DNA from: Dryomyza anilis
Taxonomy: Eukaryota > Arthropoda > Insecta > Diptera > Dryomyzidae
Direction: 5' to 3'
Assembly: GCA_951804985.1 (NCBI GenBank)
Contig: OX638135.1
Span: 8,454,358-8,518,357, forward strand
DNA: 64,000 nt
Shown here: positions 12,008 through 22,769 of the stretch, piece by piece
Layout: each line of letters begins with the position of its first letter
Numbering within the stretch: the stretch's first letter is position 1
Notes under the pieces: model-generated
What the model was told of the DNA's origin: nothing
The model's database searches: none
Seen by the model: the letters and a program-made list of their open reading frames with translations, nothing else
Position numbers and translations under genes: made by a program

Positions 12008-12400
12008 ATCAGAATTATTTTTTTGTGGACCACAAGTCTTTTCATCGGAAAACATTATTATCATGTATTTGAGCATAATGTCAATATATATTTGACCAAA
12101 AAAGTTTACCTAAGCTCGTATACATAAAAATTGATCTTTATATGTACATTTTATATGAGGTATTTAAACATAAGTGGTCGGATCATAGGTCACAATGGAC
12201 CGATCTCGACATACAGCGTAGGTATATTAGTAATCTAAGTTATAAGTTATAAGACATCTAAGACATCGCTAAATCGACTCAGAAGGTCATGCTGATCAAG
12301 AATATATATACTTTTCCATACCGGAGATGCTTCCTTCTGGGTGTTACAAACGGCGTACCAAACTGAATATACCCTTTCACTCTTAGTGTAGGGTATAAAA
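12008..12400 (+). mobile_element. mini-me/DINE-like element, partial copy
   Basis: Matches the 3' two thirds of the repeat described at 22075-22769, ending with the conserved core (TTCTGGGTGTTACAAACGG) and terminal GGGTATAAAAA. The segment that normally holds the (GTCY)n tract is deleted, leaving an abrupt joint near 12250. It sits inside Jockey ORF2. Confidence 0.8.
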
Positions 12401-13344
12401 ATGGTATCCTGCTCCTTACTATTTGTTTCTGAAGTCAATCGTCATTTCTATGTTAAACTGAAAGGTGAAACCTCAAAAATATGTGCTATTATCGCCGTTG
12501 TCCCACAAGGAAGTGTGTTGGGGCCAGTTAATAATAATAATAGTTTGGCGCTACAGTCCTGTACAGAACTTCGGCCGAGCTCTCTCACCATTTTGAGCTG
12601 TGCGTGTTATATTTGTACTCAAAGTGGTGGGACCTACAGTTTATTGCCGAATCCGAACGGCGGGTGAGAGCTTTTCATAGGCAATGTTTTACTCTCGTAG
12701 GTTTGCCATTTACTGACGAGAGGTAGCGCGGTATAGAAAAATGTTTCTATGAAAAGATGTTGTTAGCCCCAGTCCAGGCTTGAACCGGGGACCTTTCGAC
12801 TCGCAGTCCAACGCACTAACCACTGAGCTACCGCGGCTAGTTCTCTACACCATATTTACAGCTGACTTGTCAGTAAATGATAATATTCATATAGCAACAT
12901 TTGCCGATGACATGGCCATAATAGCAATCAGTTCAGTGCCAAGAGAATCTTCTATAATAATGCAAAGTCAACTAAATAAAATTGAGGATTGGTTGAAGAA
13001 ATGGAGAATTAACGTTAACTCTGATAAGTCTGTACAGGTCACTTTTGCTTTAAGAAAAGGTGACTATCCACCTGTCACACTAAATGGTTCGCAAATACGT
13101 CACAGTGATTATGTCAAATACCTTGGTCGCAGACTTACATGGAAGAATCACATCAAGGCTAAACAAAAACAACTCAGTATTAAAACAAAAAAAAATGTAT
13201 TGGCTACTTAATCCAAACTCGCAGCTGAGTTTGGAAAATAAGTTATTATTATATAAAGTTATATTAAAACCTGCATGGACCTACGGGATACAATTGTGGG
13301 GTACTGCAAGCAACTCGAATATTGAAATTCTACAATGGTATCAG
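12401..13344 (+). pseudogene. Jockey ORF2, reverse transcriptase C-terminal half
   Basis: Begins in the RT palm: PQGSVLGP (motif B) at about 12505-12527, then, after a SINE insertion, the catalytic FADD at about 12900-12912, followed by thumb sequence (KYLG, RRLTWKNHI, ILKPAWTYGIQLWG). A 12-bp in-frame loss after KYLG and a frameshift near 13190 are seen relative to the second copy at 22771. The reading ends at WYQ, where the A2 LTR starts; the continuation (SKMLRNIVN) is found at 46062. Dead in this copy. Confidence 0.85.
12530..12838 (-). mobile_element. tRNA-derived SINE, full length
   Basis: Absent from the paralogous Jockey copy, where 'gggccagttctctac' is uninterrupted at about 22899. 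On the minus strand it starts with a tRNA-like head GCCGCGGTAGCTCAGTGG, has an A box TAGCTCAGTGG (12820-12830) and a B box GGTTCAAGCC (12777-12786), a unique body of about 230 bp, and a 3' tail of ATT repeats (12530-12543). Flanks share AGTT (12526-12529 and 12839-12842), a short target-site duplication. The head would fold only imperfectly as a tRNA (one G/G mismatch in the anticodon stem). A second, 5'-truncated copy is at 39803. Confidence 0.85.
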
Positions 13345-14069
13345 TGTTGTGAATTAGCGCATACATTTTTCTTTTCTTAATGGTTCTTCACTATTCATTC
13401 AGTTTTGGATATTGCTGTACATATGTTGAACGCATCATGTTTTATTATCATGTTGTACTCATGCTGTACAGCAACATGTTCATAGCATTGTCCCAACGCT
13501 TCACGTTGGCAACAATGTTAATAATTTGGCAAAACGATAAGGTTTGCGTAGAACACACCTCTTTCAAGTTAGGTTCCACAGTTAACAAAAGCTTGCGATA
13601 ATTCGGCAAAGCGCTAAAACTTTACTTAGACCACACCTCTTTCAAGAGGCTTGCAATACAATTTTCTATTGCATAATTTTGGGTCTATGTAAAAATAAGC
13701 AAAGCAGCGATTGCCAACAATTCTGATATTTCGCAATTGGTGTCAGCCAAAAACTGCAAGTCGGACTTTCTTCAAAAGTCACGTACACCAAAATTGAGTG
13801 AATACTCACTAGAACATAGTGAGAATAGAATTTAAGAAAAGCTTGCAACGAAGGTATTGTTAATACCTTTCGTTGCAATTTAAAAGATTGTAGTTTAACC
13901 AACCTCAAGTGGAGGTACTAAAATAGTAAAAGTGTCTTTTCAATAGTAAATTTAATAAAAGTGTCTTTTCAACTCTAAAAATAAAAAAGTGTCTTTTGAT
14001 TAATTAAATTGTAAAATAAATAAATGTAAAATAAATCAACTCTAACATTACAAAACTAACTTTACAACA
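13345..14069 (+). repeat. 5' LTR of gypsy A2
   Basis: Begins TGTTGTGAATTAGCGC inside Jockey RT and ends ...CTTTACAACA, followed by TTTGGCGCAGCCGG. The same right end adjoins the Jockey C-terminus at 39995, 46057 and 52119. The Jockey sequence TCAG precedes the left end (13341-13344) and follows the right end at 46058, which gives a 4-bp target-site duplication. The length is about 725 bp. It contains a thrice-repeated AAAAGTGTCTTTT motif at 13927-13998. Confidence 0.82.
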
Positions 14070-14379
14070 TTTGGCGCAGCCGGTACGTCGGTACCAACCT
14101 CTCAAGAACCGAGAGTGGGAAGGAGGACGTAGAACGAAGGGAGGAGGACGAAGGACGTAAAAAAACCCAAATAGGAAATGGTGAGTTTTTAAAGTTTTGA
14201 ATAAAAAAAAATTTTAACACATTCTAACTATTAAAAAAAAAATCAATGAAAAATAGAATATATAAAATTAAATACACACTGAGATTCCAAACCACGGACC
14301 CTCCAGTGTATAATAGAAATATTAATTTAAAATAATATGGAAAGTAAAAAAAAAAGTACTACGAAATATTACTTAAAAT
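14070..14379 (+). other. Gypsy A2 primer-binding site and leader, first part
   Basis: TGGCGCAGCCGGTAC begins two bases after the LTR end, the normal place of a primer-binding site; by memory this type resembles the tRNA-Ser sites of 17.6/297-like elements. G-rich leader follows (GAGGACGAAGGACG), then AT-rich sequence up to the hAT-like insertion. It is duplicated at 23841-24124. Confidence 0.7.
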
Positions 14380-15907
14380 CAAGGATTGAAACCGTAACCG
14401 AAACCGAAACCGATATCCGTTTAAAACCGTTTCATTTTTAAAACCGAAACCGTAACCGAAACCGTTATACGAAAATCAGAAATAAACCGATATCCAAAAC
14501 CGATATAAGCGGTTTCGGTTTTATACCGGTTTAAAACGGTTTTTAAAAAAGTATACAAAAAACCAGAAAAACATATTTTATTTTATATAGAAGATCTTAA
14601 GTAAAATTTCATTAATTAAAATTTGGAGTTCCCAAAATAAACATTTTTGGTTGTACAAAAATTCACATGTTGTTTTTTTTGAGAAACGATATTTCCAAAA
14701 CAACGGTATTTGGTCTAAAATTTGTTTTTTGTTTCATTAATCGAATTAACAACAAAACACCAGCAACTCCAAGCAAAATTTTTACGTTAAAAAATGATTA
14801 AAATTTTAATAATATTGGTTTTTTATTTATTTTATTAGTAAAATATATAGGGGAGCTTGAGGTAAAGTGGAACAAGTTTTGAAAAGTTCATTTGAATATA
14901 TTTTAAATTCTTTTAAATGATCTATTCAATAGAATACCATTTATAAGTCTTCTAATGGATTTTTGACTGATGTTTCAAAACAGCTCAATTTCGGACATAA
15001 ACAAAACAATGTAATGCAAAAAAAAATGTAAAAAAAGTTTCAAATTATTAACATCTCAGTACCTATTTAAGGAAATACGAAAAATGAAGTGCAACTTAGA
15101 CAAGTTTAAAAATTTCAAGTATAAGGCAGATATTTGTTTACATTAGTGATGATTAAAAATTTCTTGTTCTTGCATTTTTTTTTGCAAGAACAAAAGCGAG
15201 AACAAAATCGAGATTTTGCAAGAAAAAGAACAAGAGCAAGTGCAAGACTAAGACTGCAAGAAAAGGAAGACTTGCATTTTTTATGATTTTGTTGTATTTA
15301 TTATGTTTTTAAGGTAATAATGATATACAAAATAATTCATGATATTACTAAATATTGAACAACAAGTAACAATGGAAAGCGTGCAAAATATTTATGAACG
15401 TGAACATTAATGAAGATGTGTGTTTTTTTGTTTTTGTCATTTCTAAAGAATATAAGCATCTTAAAAATAAGGCATGTGAAGCACTTTTGAAGCGGTAAAT
15501 AGCTTTAAAAGTGCTTCAAAAGTCGCTTCAAAAAGTTAAAACAGACAAAACAATGTTTTTTCTCTTTTTTCTCTTAGTTCGTACATCGATTGTGCATAAG
15601 CACTGTGCTATGCACATTTTTATTTTGGTTTTACTTTTATATATAGTTATTTTGTTAATTGTAAAATCATGAAGTAATAAAAAATAATATATAAACATTT
15701 TCACAGTGTGATATATTTAGCTTTTTGTGTTTTTCTTTTTTCACAAATCCGCTGATTCGTTTGAAAGTGCAACAACAACAAAAATGCGAATAAAGCAGCA
15801 TACAAGCTTTTGATTGAATTTTGGCGGGAAATATTTTGTACCACAAAGAGAACTCGTTGTTGTTGCCAACTAGAGAGCTGTACTAGATACATACATGTAG
15901 TGTGGTG

Positions 15908-15996
15908 CCATGCGTCTGTCCGTTTTCATGCGTCTGTCTGTGTCATGCGTCTGTCCGTTGTCATGCGTCTGTCTGATGTCATGCGTATGTTTGTTG
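15908..15996. repeat. 17-18 bp minisatellite, five units
   Basis: Five consecutive units of CATGCGTCTGTCYGTTK with small changes, inside the hAT-like element. The ORFs across this stretch simply follow the repeat and are not likely genes. Confidence 0.75.
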
Positions 15997-16302
15997 CCAC
16001 GCGATGATACAGGAAAGCAACGAAGAGTTGTCGTTGGGAAAGTGTGTGTATACGAATCGTAATCGTTATTGTTATATTCTCTTCTTTCTGTTAGTATTCG
16101 CTTTGTAGCGTTTGAGTTTGTGTTCGCATGGTGTTCGCAAAGAAAAATGTTACTCTGCAAGATATTATTTGAGTTCTCTTGACATACGGTACGTGTAGCA
16201 TACGGATTTTTTTAATCTGTGACGAAAACAGAAATATGCTTATACGAAATATTCCTTATATTTATTGTATATGTATGTCGTATACTGTATATCGTCGTTG
16301 TA

Positions 16303-16535
16303 GAACGAAAAGTCACCAAATACATTTTTATGAAAAACTTAATTTTCGAGTTTGTTGATTAATATTATAAAAAGTAATTGATGCATTTTTAAAGTTGAAA
16401 TATCAATTGATAGATTTACGTTTTCTTATCATGTGGTAAAAAAATTGAGATCATCGATTAAAAATTGACAGATACATAAAGATGTTTGTAAAAAATATTT
16501 AGCATTTTGAAAATGTATTTGGTGACTTTTTGTTC
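16303..16535. mobile_element. Inverted-repeat (MITE-like) element inside hAT element
   Basis: Arms of 26 bp at 16303-16328 and 16510-16535 are inverted copies with one mismatch, built around AAAAGTCACCAAATACATTT. The 180-bp interior is AT-rich and non-coding. This is the size and form of a MITE, but I could not identify a clean target-site duplication. Confidence 0.55.
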
Positions 16536-17342
16536 ATTTTATTATGGCCTTGAGATTTTGAATTGTCTTGTCAACATCACTTGTTTTATACAATTATTTT
16601 TTATTTGTTAATTCTTGTTAAAATATAATTCAAATTTTTATGTTATTAGATTTTTTTGTTAGTAAAATCTTGAAGAAATTGAAAATATGGAAAATAAGTA
16701 ACTTAAATACAATTAGTGTTCAAATTCTATTCGTTTTCATAATTAATATGCAGTTTAAGATTTTGATCTTTATTTAAAATTTAAAAGATTAAGATTAACA
16801 TTTCTTGCCTTGCTCTTGCAAATGATCATCACTAGTTTACATATATTGCAGTTCACAGAATTGTTGAAATTTAACTTCTTTGGCTTTTATGGATGAAAAT
16901 TGTACAAAATTCATCTTCTTTTCAATTCAGATCATATATCAGGTGAAGTCAAAATGTTGCTTTTCATTGGTTTGTGGTCACGAAATTTTAAATTAAATTT
17001 TTTTCTTGACGTAATCAATTAAATAAATTCATATAACACAATATTTTACTAAAATAACAACCAACATTGTTTAAATTACGTTTCCCACTTTACCCCAGTA
17101 TCATAATTTGATCATAATTTAGCACCATATAAAAAATGTAAAATTAATTGAAAAATATGGATATAAAGAAATTTTATACAAAAACCGAAATCAAAACCGA
17201 AACCGTAACATGGAACCGGTATACCGAAACCGTTTCGTTATAAAAACTTAAAACCGAAACCGTAACCGAAACCGAAACGCGGAAAAAACCGAAACCGAAA
17301 TCGAAACCATTATTCGTTTAGGTTTCAATCCTTGCTTAAAAT

Positions 17343-17812
17343 ATAATAATATATAATAAAAATATGACAATAAATAATAAAAATACACACTGCGAATCCA
17401 AACTCCGGACCCTCCAGTGTATAATAAAATAATTCATACTATTAGTATGTAAATTATAATTCTCATTAAATATAAAACGATAACACTATAAAATCAAACA
17501 AATATTTATATTCAAAACGTATCAGTTTTTCGCAGCACTGAATGCTGGTGATAAAAATAATAAAATTGTATATCAAATTAAATGGAAATTAAAATGCAAT
17601 CAAAAAATCAGTATATAATAATTTATGAAATTATAATTTACAAAATAATTTATAAATTATTAAATCAAAAATACAATATAAAATATTTAAATCAAAATAT
17701 GAAACATTAATTATTTTTCAAAATGTAAAAATTTCATAAGTAAAGGTAAACAAAGGACAAATATACCACGAACCAAATTAAGAAATAGTAAATTACACTG
17801 TCGACAATCAAA
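17343..17812 (+). other. Gypsy A2 leader, second part
   Basis: AT-rich non-coding sequence between the hAT-like insertion and the A2 gag start. The same leader is repeated before the other two A2 gag copies (30954-31370 and 32685-33101) with a small difference near 17542-17555. It contains no ORF of note. Confidence 0.65.
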
Positions 17813-19030
17813 ATGGGTACGGAAAATATTTTGAAACTCGTACGTTATTTGGTTCCCAGCTTTTCTGGAGCAGATTCACCATTATTAAAAACAGAAATTT
17901 ACAGATTTATTGAAGGTTGTAAAGCTGCGAAGCTTGGAATTTAAGATTCAGAGAATAATGTATTTATTAAATGCGTTAGGTTACGATTGAATGGGGATGC
18001 TTATGACTTCGTAAGGTCAAGAAATTTTGAAAAAATAGAAGATTTATACGATTTACTAAAAAATACATACTTAGAAGTAGTTTCCTTAGATTCAGTACTA
18101 CAAAAGATTAGACAAACTATCAAAATAGTGGAGAAAAGTTGAGGGCATTTGCCAGACGGTTATATGGATTACAATTCATGGCATTGGATATATGTTTTTT
18201 CTGTAAAAAGTACAGAAAAAACATAGGTATTGATGACGTGTCCAGATTAGAGTTGTTGGATTCAGTTCTGACTTCTTTCAAAATTGGAGTTCGGGATCCA
18301 ACAATAAAAATTATAATGTTTGGTAGCAAGTCAAACACATTAGATGCATTGTTAGATGAAGCTCTAAATGTGGAAGCTCTTATGCAGTGAGAACCATGGT
18401 CGAAAAAGGACAATTATAATTTTAAGGAAGAAACTTTTTCAAAAAGCAATGAGCAAAGAAAAACGTTAGCAGATGAATTTGGACAAGTAATTAATAATGA
18501 TGATATAAATTCCGAAATAGGGAGACCATTTCCAATATGTTCCTTTTGTAAAAAATCAGGACATAGGGAAGATTGCTGGAATGGGAAAAATATGCCTTTC
18601 TGCAAAGAGTGTCAAACTTATGAACACGAATCTAATTGGAAATGTGGAAATAATAAAATGAAAAATATGAATACACCTGCAAATTATACACAACAAGGTG
18701 ATAATAATAATCAAATGAAAAATAATACAAGTAATATGAAATGCTCATGGTATAATAGAAAAGGGCATACAATAACTAATTGTTATGCGGAAAAAAATAT
18801 AGAATCAGCTACAGGTAATATAGTTAGGCCGGAAGTTGTAGAAGTTTGTAGTATAACACTACAAAAAAGCGAAATAGAGAGTATAAGTAATCAAGAAAAT
18901 AAAGAACAAAAAGTGAAGATACATATAAATGAAGATAGAAATCTTCCAACAAAAACATATAATGAACTAAATAATAAAACACAACTTGACGCGAAAAATT
19001 AACAAAATATAGGAATTAAGGAAATTAAAA
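17813..19030 (+). pseudogene. Gag of gypsy A2, copy 1, broken
   Basis: Homologous to the A1 gag from the same ATG onward. Lesions: an in-frame TAA at about 17942, a frameshift near 18115, and a TGA at about 18388 after 'ALMQ'. All three recur in copies 2 and 3. The nucleocapsid part has a first knuckle with one residue fewer than normal before the last Cys (CSFCKKSGHREDC), a second CKEC...H...C, and a third in which the second Cys is Tyr (CSWYNRKGHTITNC). A Lys/Glu-rich tail absent from A1 follows. A mini-me copy cuts it at about 19030. Confidence 0.85.
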
Positions 19031-19636
19031 ACCAGTTGGGAAGGTTACATCACATGGGAAATTTTAAAGTAGGTGTAATTATGATAGTTGGGATTATAAA
19101 AATTATAGTCGGTCTAAGCCGACTATAAATACCCTACACATATGTGTGGTTACCATTCAAAGTGATATATAGGTCACCAGGGTATACGAATCCTGAAAAT
19201 AACTACAAACATTCAATCGCTGAAGAATTTCCATTCATTTGATACCCATATTTACAAATGGGTAGGTGTACCGAATTTCAATTTTTTGTTTTGTGAACCA
19301 CAAGTCTTTTCGCCGGAAAACATTATTATCATGTATTTGAGCATGATATCAATATATATTTGACCAACAAAGTTTACCTAAGCACGTATACATAAAAATT
19401 GCTCTTTATATGTACATTTTATATGAGGTATTTGAACATAAGTGGTCGGATCATAGGTCACAATGGACCGATCTCGCACATACAGCGCAGGTGTATTAGT
19501 AATCTAAGTTATAAGTTTCATTTATCTAGCTCTTCAATTTTAAAAGTAGTAGGGATTTCAACAGACAGACAGACAGACCGACGGACAGACATCGCTAAAT
19601 CGACTCAGGAGGTCATGCTGATCAAGAATATATATT
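19031..19636 (+). mobile_element. mini-me/DINE-like element, lacking its 3' end
   Basis: Starts with ACCAGTTGGGAAGG, directly inside the A2 gag tail. It includes the short hairpin TATAGTCGG...CCGACTATA (about 19098-19127) and a short (GTCY)n tract (19561-19589, written GACAGACAGACAG). The core is interrupted after AAGAATATATA by a T run and the inverted LOA-like fragment. Confidence 0.8.
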
Positions 19637-19659
19637 TTTTTTTTTTTTTAATGTGGGAT

Positions 19660-20212
19660 AAAAAATAGAGCCACAGCACTCAGACAGGGTTATATCCATT
19701 GTGCTGTGACCCAGTTCCCTGGTTTTTAATGATACTTCTTAGATTCATTATTGAATCTAAGAAGGCTATTGTGTGATAGAGAGTGAAGCTGATCCTCTCT
19801 CATCAAGTCTGTGCCAAAGATCTGCCCTCTTATTCTAGAAAATGCTGGACAGTCACAGAGATAGTGCTCTGTGGTGCCAGTTTCTTCGTAGCAGGCCAGG
19901 CCGATTGCGTTCATGTGTTTTTCACATGCGTTGTGTCACGTTAGAAGTCCCGTCAGTTTTCTGCACTCCTTTCTACTTAAGGAAAGTAGAAACGAGGCCG
20001 ATCTTTTGGTTATCGTCGGTGTCATGAGCTTGGAGAATCTGCATTTCGTCTCATTCAGCCATCTGCTCTTGTGTGCGGAGGCGACCCAAGAGCTGATGAC
20101 GAATTTCCCCGTAGATGCAGGTAGTCCAAGCACAGGTTCTGGTCCAAATGGATTATCCTCAGATCCAGCACGTGCTAGTTCGTCAGATGTTTCATTGCCC
20201 GAAACTCCTTTA
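19660..20212 (-). pseudogene. LOA/I-like LINE fragment: RNase H and C-terminal CCHC
   Basis: On the minus strand the sequence reads through the end of a retroelement RNase H ('SGNETSDELARAG', matching the GNE.AD.LA signature), then 'SRWLNETKCRFSKLM' and 'SRKECRKLTGLLTG', and in the next frame a C-terminal zinc-binding segment ('HYLCDCPAFSRIRG'). This combination after RT is typical of LOA- and I-type non-LTR elements. A frameshift near 19915-19935 separates the two parts. Only the 3' end is present. It is inverted relative to its neighbours and lies between two mini-me pieces. Confidence 0.72.
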
Positions 20213-20214
20213 TT

Positions 20215-20302
20215 CTGGGTGTTACAAACGGCGTACCAAACTGAATATACCCTTTCAGTTTGGTGAATATATTCAGTTTGGTACGCCGTTTGTAACACCC
20301 AG
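20215..20302. repeat. Perfect 35-bp inverted repeat (hairpin) of mini-me core
   Basis: Arms 20215-20249 and 20268-20302 are exact complements, with an 18-base loop. They consist of the mini-me core (TGTTACAAACGGCG...). The left arm is a 3' stub of a plus-strand copy and the right arm starts the minus-strand copy that follows. Confidence 0.9.
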
Positions 20303-20952
20303 AAGGAAGCATCTCCGGTATGGAAAAGTATATATATTCTTGATCAGCATGACCTCCTGAGTCGATTTAGCGATGTCCGTCTGTCCGTCTGTCTGTCCGT
20401 CTGTCTGTCCGTCTGTCTGTTGAAATCCCTACTTCTTTTAAAATTGAAGAGCTAGATAAATGAAACTTATAACTTAGATTACTAATATACCTACGTTGTA
20501 CGTGCGAATTGGCGAGATCGGTCCATTGTGACCTATGATCCGACCACTTATGTTCAAATACCTCATATAAAATGTACATATAAAGATCAATTTTTATGTA
20601 TACGTGCTTAGGTAAACTTTTTTGGTCAAATATATATTGACATCATGCTCAAATACATGATAATAATGTTTTCCGGTGAAAAGACTTGTGGTTCACAAAA
20701 AAAAATCGAAATTCGGTACACCTACCCATTTGTAAATATGGGTATCAAATGAATGGAAATTCTTCAGCGATTGAATGTTTGTAGTTATTTTCAGGATTCG
20801 TATACCCTGGTGACCTATATATCACTTTGAATGGTAACCACACATATGTGTAGGGTATTTATAGTTGGCTTAGACCGACTATAATTTTGATAATCCTAAC
20901 TATCATAATTACACCCACTTTAAAATTTCCCATGTGATCTCACCTTCCCAAC
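20263..20952 (-). mobile_element. mini-me/DINE-like element, inverted copy
   Basis: Reverse complement of the repeat at 22075-22769 almost end to end. The (GTCY)n tract is at 20374-20420, the conserved core precedes it, and the other terminus (AACCTTCCC-type) is near 20940-20952. It is flanked on the left by the hairpin. Confidence 0.85.
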
Positions 20953-21090
20953 TCCCAAACCAATTGCATTAATTTAAATATAAATCAATGTTAGTCATAA
21001 AATTGTCGAATTCAATACAGATAATGCAAAACCAACAATTGCATTACTGACCTATATTAATAGCGCAAGCTATCAAACCTTGAAAAGGGT
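20953..21090. other. Unassigned AT-rich spacer
   Basis: About 140 bp between the inverted mini-me copy and the duplicated AT-rich block. I see no ORF and no match to other parts of the window. Confidence 0.4.
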
Positions 21091-22074
21091 CATTCCCCCA
21101 AGTGTTTCATGCTGAAGCACATATGCAATTTGTACGAACGTATGTATATCATACACTAAGCAAGCGTTAATAGCTGACATATAAATGCAGATCTTGCAGT
21201 TTTTTTTTTGATACTATAAACAATGCAAATAAATATAATTCAATTTTACCGTCATGCCAGTAGGAAGTTTCATATAATGTGACTTATATAAGTACACAAA
21301 AATAATATAATAAAATATTAAACATGTATAGAAAATAAATCGCAACTCTAATTATATTTATTTACATGCAGATAAATTATAGGTACTTTTGTATATTAAT
21401 ATAATTCAATTTGAATATGTTTGAATATCACAAATAAATTTTAAATGAATTGGAAGAACTTACTTATAATAATTTAAATAACTTAAAGAAGAACAAAAAT
21501 ATCAGTTAGCATTCAAATTTAAAAAAAAGAGAGAAATATAAATATTTAGAACAGTTAAAATGTAAATATTTAATTTTTAACAAATATTAAAAATAAAACA
21601 AAAACAAAGAATTTAAAATTAAAAAAAATAGGGATTTATGCATTAAAATATTTAGTGCAGTTAAAATTAAAAAAAAAAAGTTTTAATATTTGAATCGAAA
21701 AAAAAGAGGAAACATATTAGTAAAATAAATAAAATGGAGAAAATTATGTATAGGTATTAAATATTATTTTTTTTTTTAAAAAAGGAATTTTTAAATTTTA
21801 AAGAAAAAAAGGAATGAAAAATAAAATATAATAAGACAAGAAAAAAAATGGGGAATTAAAATTTAAAAAAAAGAGGGATACAAATTTTTATTAAAAAGAA
21901 AAAAAAAAAAGAAAAAAAAATAATAATATTCTATCAAATTTTTAAAGAAGAAAAAAAAAAAGAGATAAAAAAATATATATATAAAAAAAATAATATATAT
22001 GAAACAAATTTTAATTAAAGAGAAGAAAAAAAAAAGATAAACTATTCAATTTTTAAAGAAAAAAAAGAGATAAA
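21091..22074 (+). repeat. AT-rich duplicated block, copy a
   Basis: Starts CATTCCCCCAAGTGTTTC and grades into A/G-rich low-complexity sequence. It recurs at 38071-39023 with small length changes in A runs. In both places a mini-me element follows directly. At 38071 it follows the A2 pol 3'UTR, so it may be the distal A2 3'UTR; no coding content is visible. Confidence 0.75.
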
Positions 22075-22769
22075 ACCAGTTGGGAAGGTTAGATCACATG
22101 GGAAATTTTAAAGTAGGTGTAATTATGATAGTTAGGATTATCAAAATTATTGTCGGTCTAAACCGACTATAAATACCCTACACATATGTGTGGTTACCAT
22201 TCAAAGTGATATATAGGTCATCAGGGTATACGAATTCTGAAAATAACTACAAACATTCAATCGCTGAAGAATTTCCATTCATTTGATACCCATATTTACA
22301 AATGGGTAGGTGTACCGAATTTCGATTTTTTTTTTGTGAACCACAAGTCTTTTCGTCGGAAAACATTATTATCATGTATTTGAGCATAATGTCAATATAT
22401 ATTTGACCAAATAAGTTTACCTAAGCACGTATACATAAAAATTGATCTTTATATGTACATTTTATATGAGGTATTTGAACATAAGTGGTCGGATCATAGG
22501 TCACAATGGACCGATCTCGACATACAGCGTAGGTATATTAGTAATCTAAGTTATAAGTTTCATTTATCTAGCTCTTCAATTTTAAAAGTAGTAGGGATTT
22601 CAACAGACAGACGGACAGACAGACGGACGGACATCGCTAAATCGACTCAGAAGGTCATGCTGATCAAGAATATATATACTTTTCCATACCGGAGATGCTT
22701 CCTTCTGGGTGTTACAAACGGCGTACCAAACTGAATATACCCTTTCACTCTTAGTGTAGGGTATAAAAA
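22075..22769 (+). mobile_element. mini-me/DINE-like element, near-complete reference copy
   Basis: Order of parts: ACCAGTTGGGAAGG start, hairpin TATTGTCGG...CCGACTATA near 22150, CACATATGTG palindrome, a long AT-rich body, (GTCY)n microsatellite (about 22605-22633), then the core ATCGCTAAATCGACTCAG ... TTCTGGGTGTTACAAACGG and terminal AGGGTATAAAAA. A (GTCY)n tract beside a conserved core is what has been described for dipteran mini-me elements. There is no ORF with recognisable function and no target-site duplication. Confidence 0.85.

Larger units (their letters stand above)
10431..13344 (+). mobile_element. Jockey-clade LINE, 5' part, inserted in gypsy integrase
   Basis: The A2-like integrase reading is cut at about 10430 by a leader followed by ORF1 (PRE_C2HC/zinc-knuckle type), the start of an endonuclease and the 3' half of a reverse transcriptase. 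The order is that of Jockey-clade non-LTR elements. A mini-me copy (12008-12400) replaces much of ORF2, and a SINE sits in the RT. At 13345 an LTR interrupts it; the missing C-terminus and A-tailed 3'UTR occur at 39996-40433. Confidence 0.85.
14380..17334. mobile_element. hAT-like non-autonomous DNA transposon, 2955 bp
   Basis: Terminal inverted repeats CAAGGATTGAAACC (14380-14393) and its complement (17321-17334) are bounded by an exact 8-bp duplication CTTAAAAT at 14372-14379 and 17335-17342. The paralogous leader at 24115 plus 30161 lacks it, so the empty site is present in the window. Both subterminal regions are crowded with ACCGAAACCG-type repeats, as is usual for transposase-binding ends. 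The 8-bp duplication points to the hAT superfamily. No transposase-like ORF exists; the longest frames (under 100 codons) have no motifs. Within it are a minisatellite (15908-15996), an inverted-repeat element (16303-16535), a hairpin (15164-15193), and a possible further nested pair of ends (GGTAAAGTGG at 14861, complement at 17085). Confidence 0.82.

Noticed and set aside
12777..12838. tRNA gene on the minus strand
   Set aside because: It has A and B boxes but an imperfect anticodon stem, continues into a 230-bp body and ATT tail, and is absent from the paralogue; it is the head of a SINE.
15810..16160. ORFs in the hAT-like element as a transposase
   Set aside because: Under 100 codons, follow a minisatellite, no DDE or BED-finger motif.
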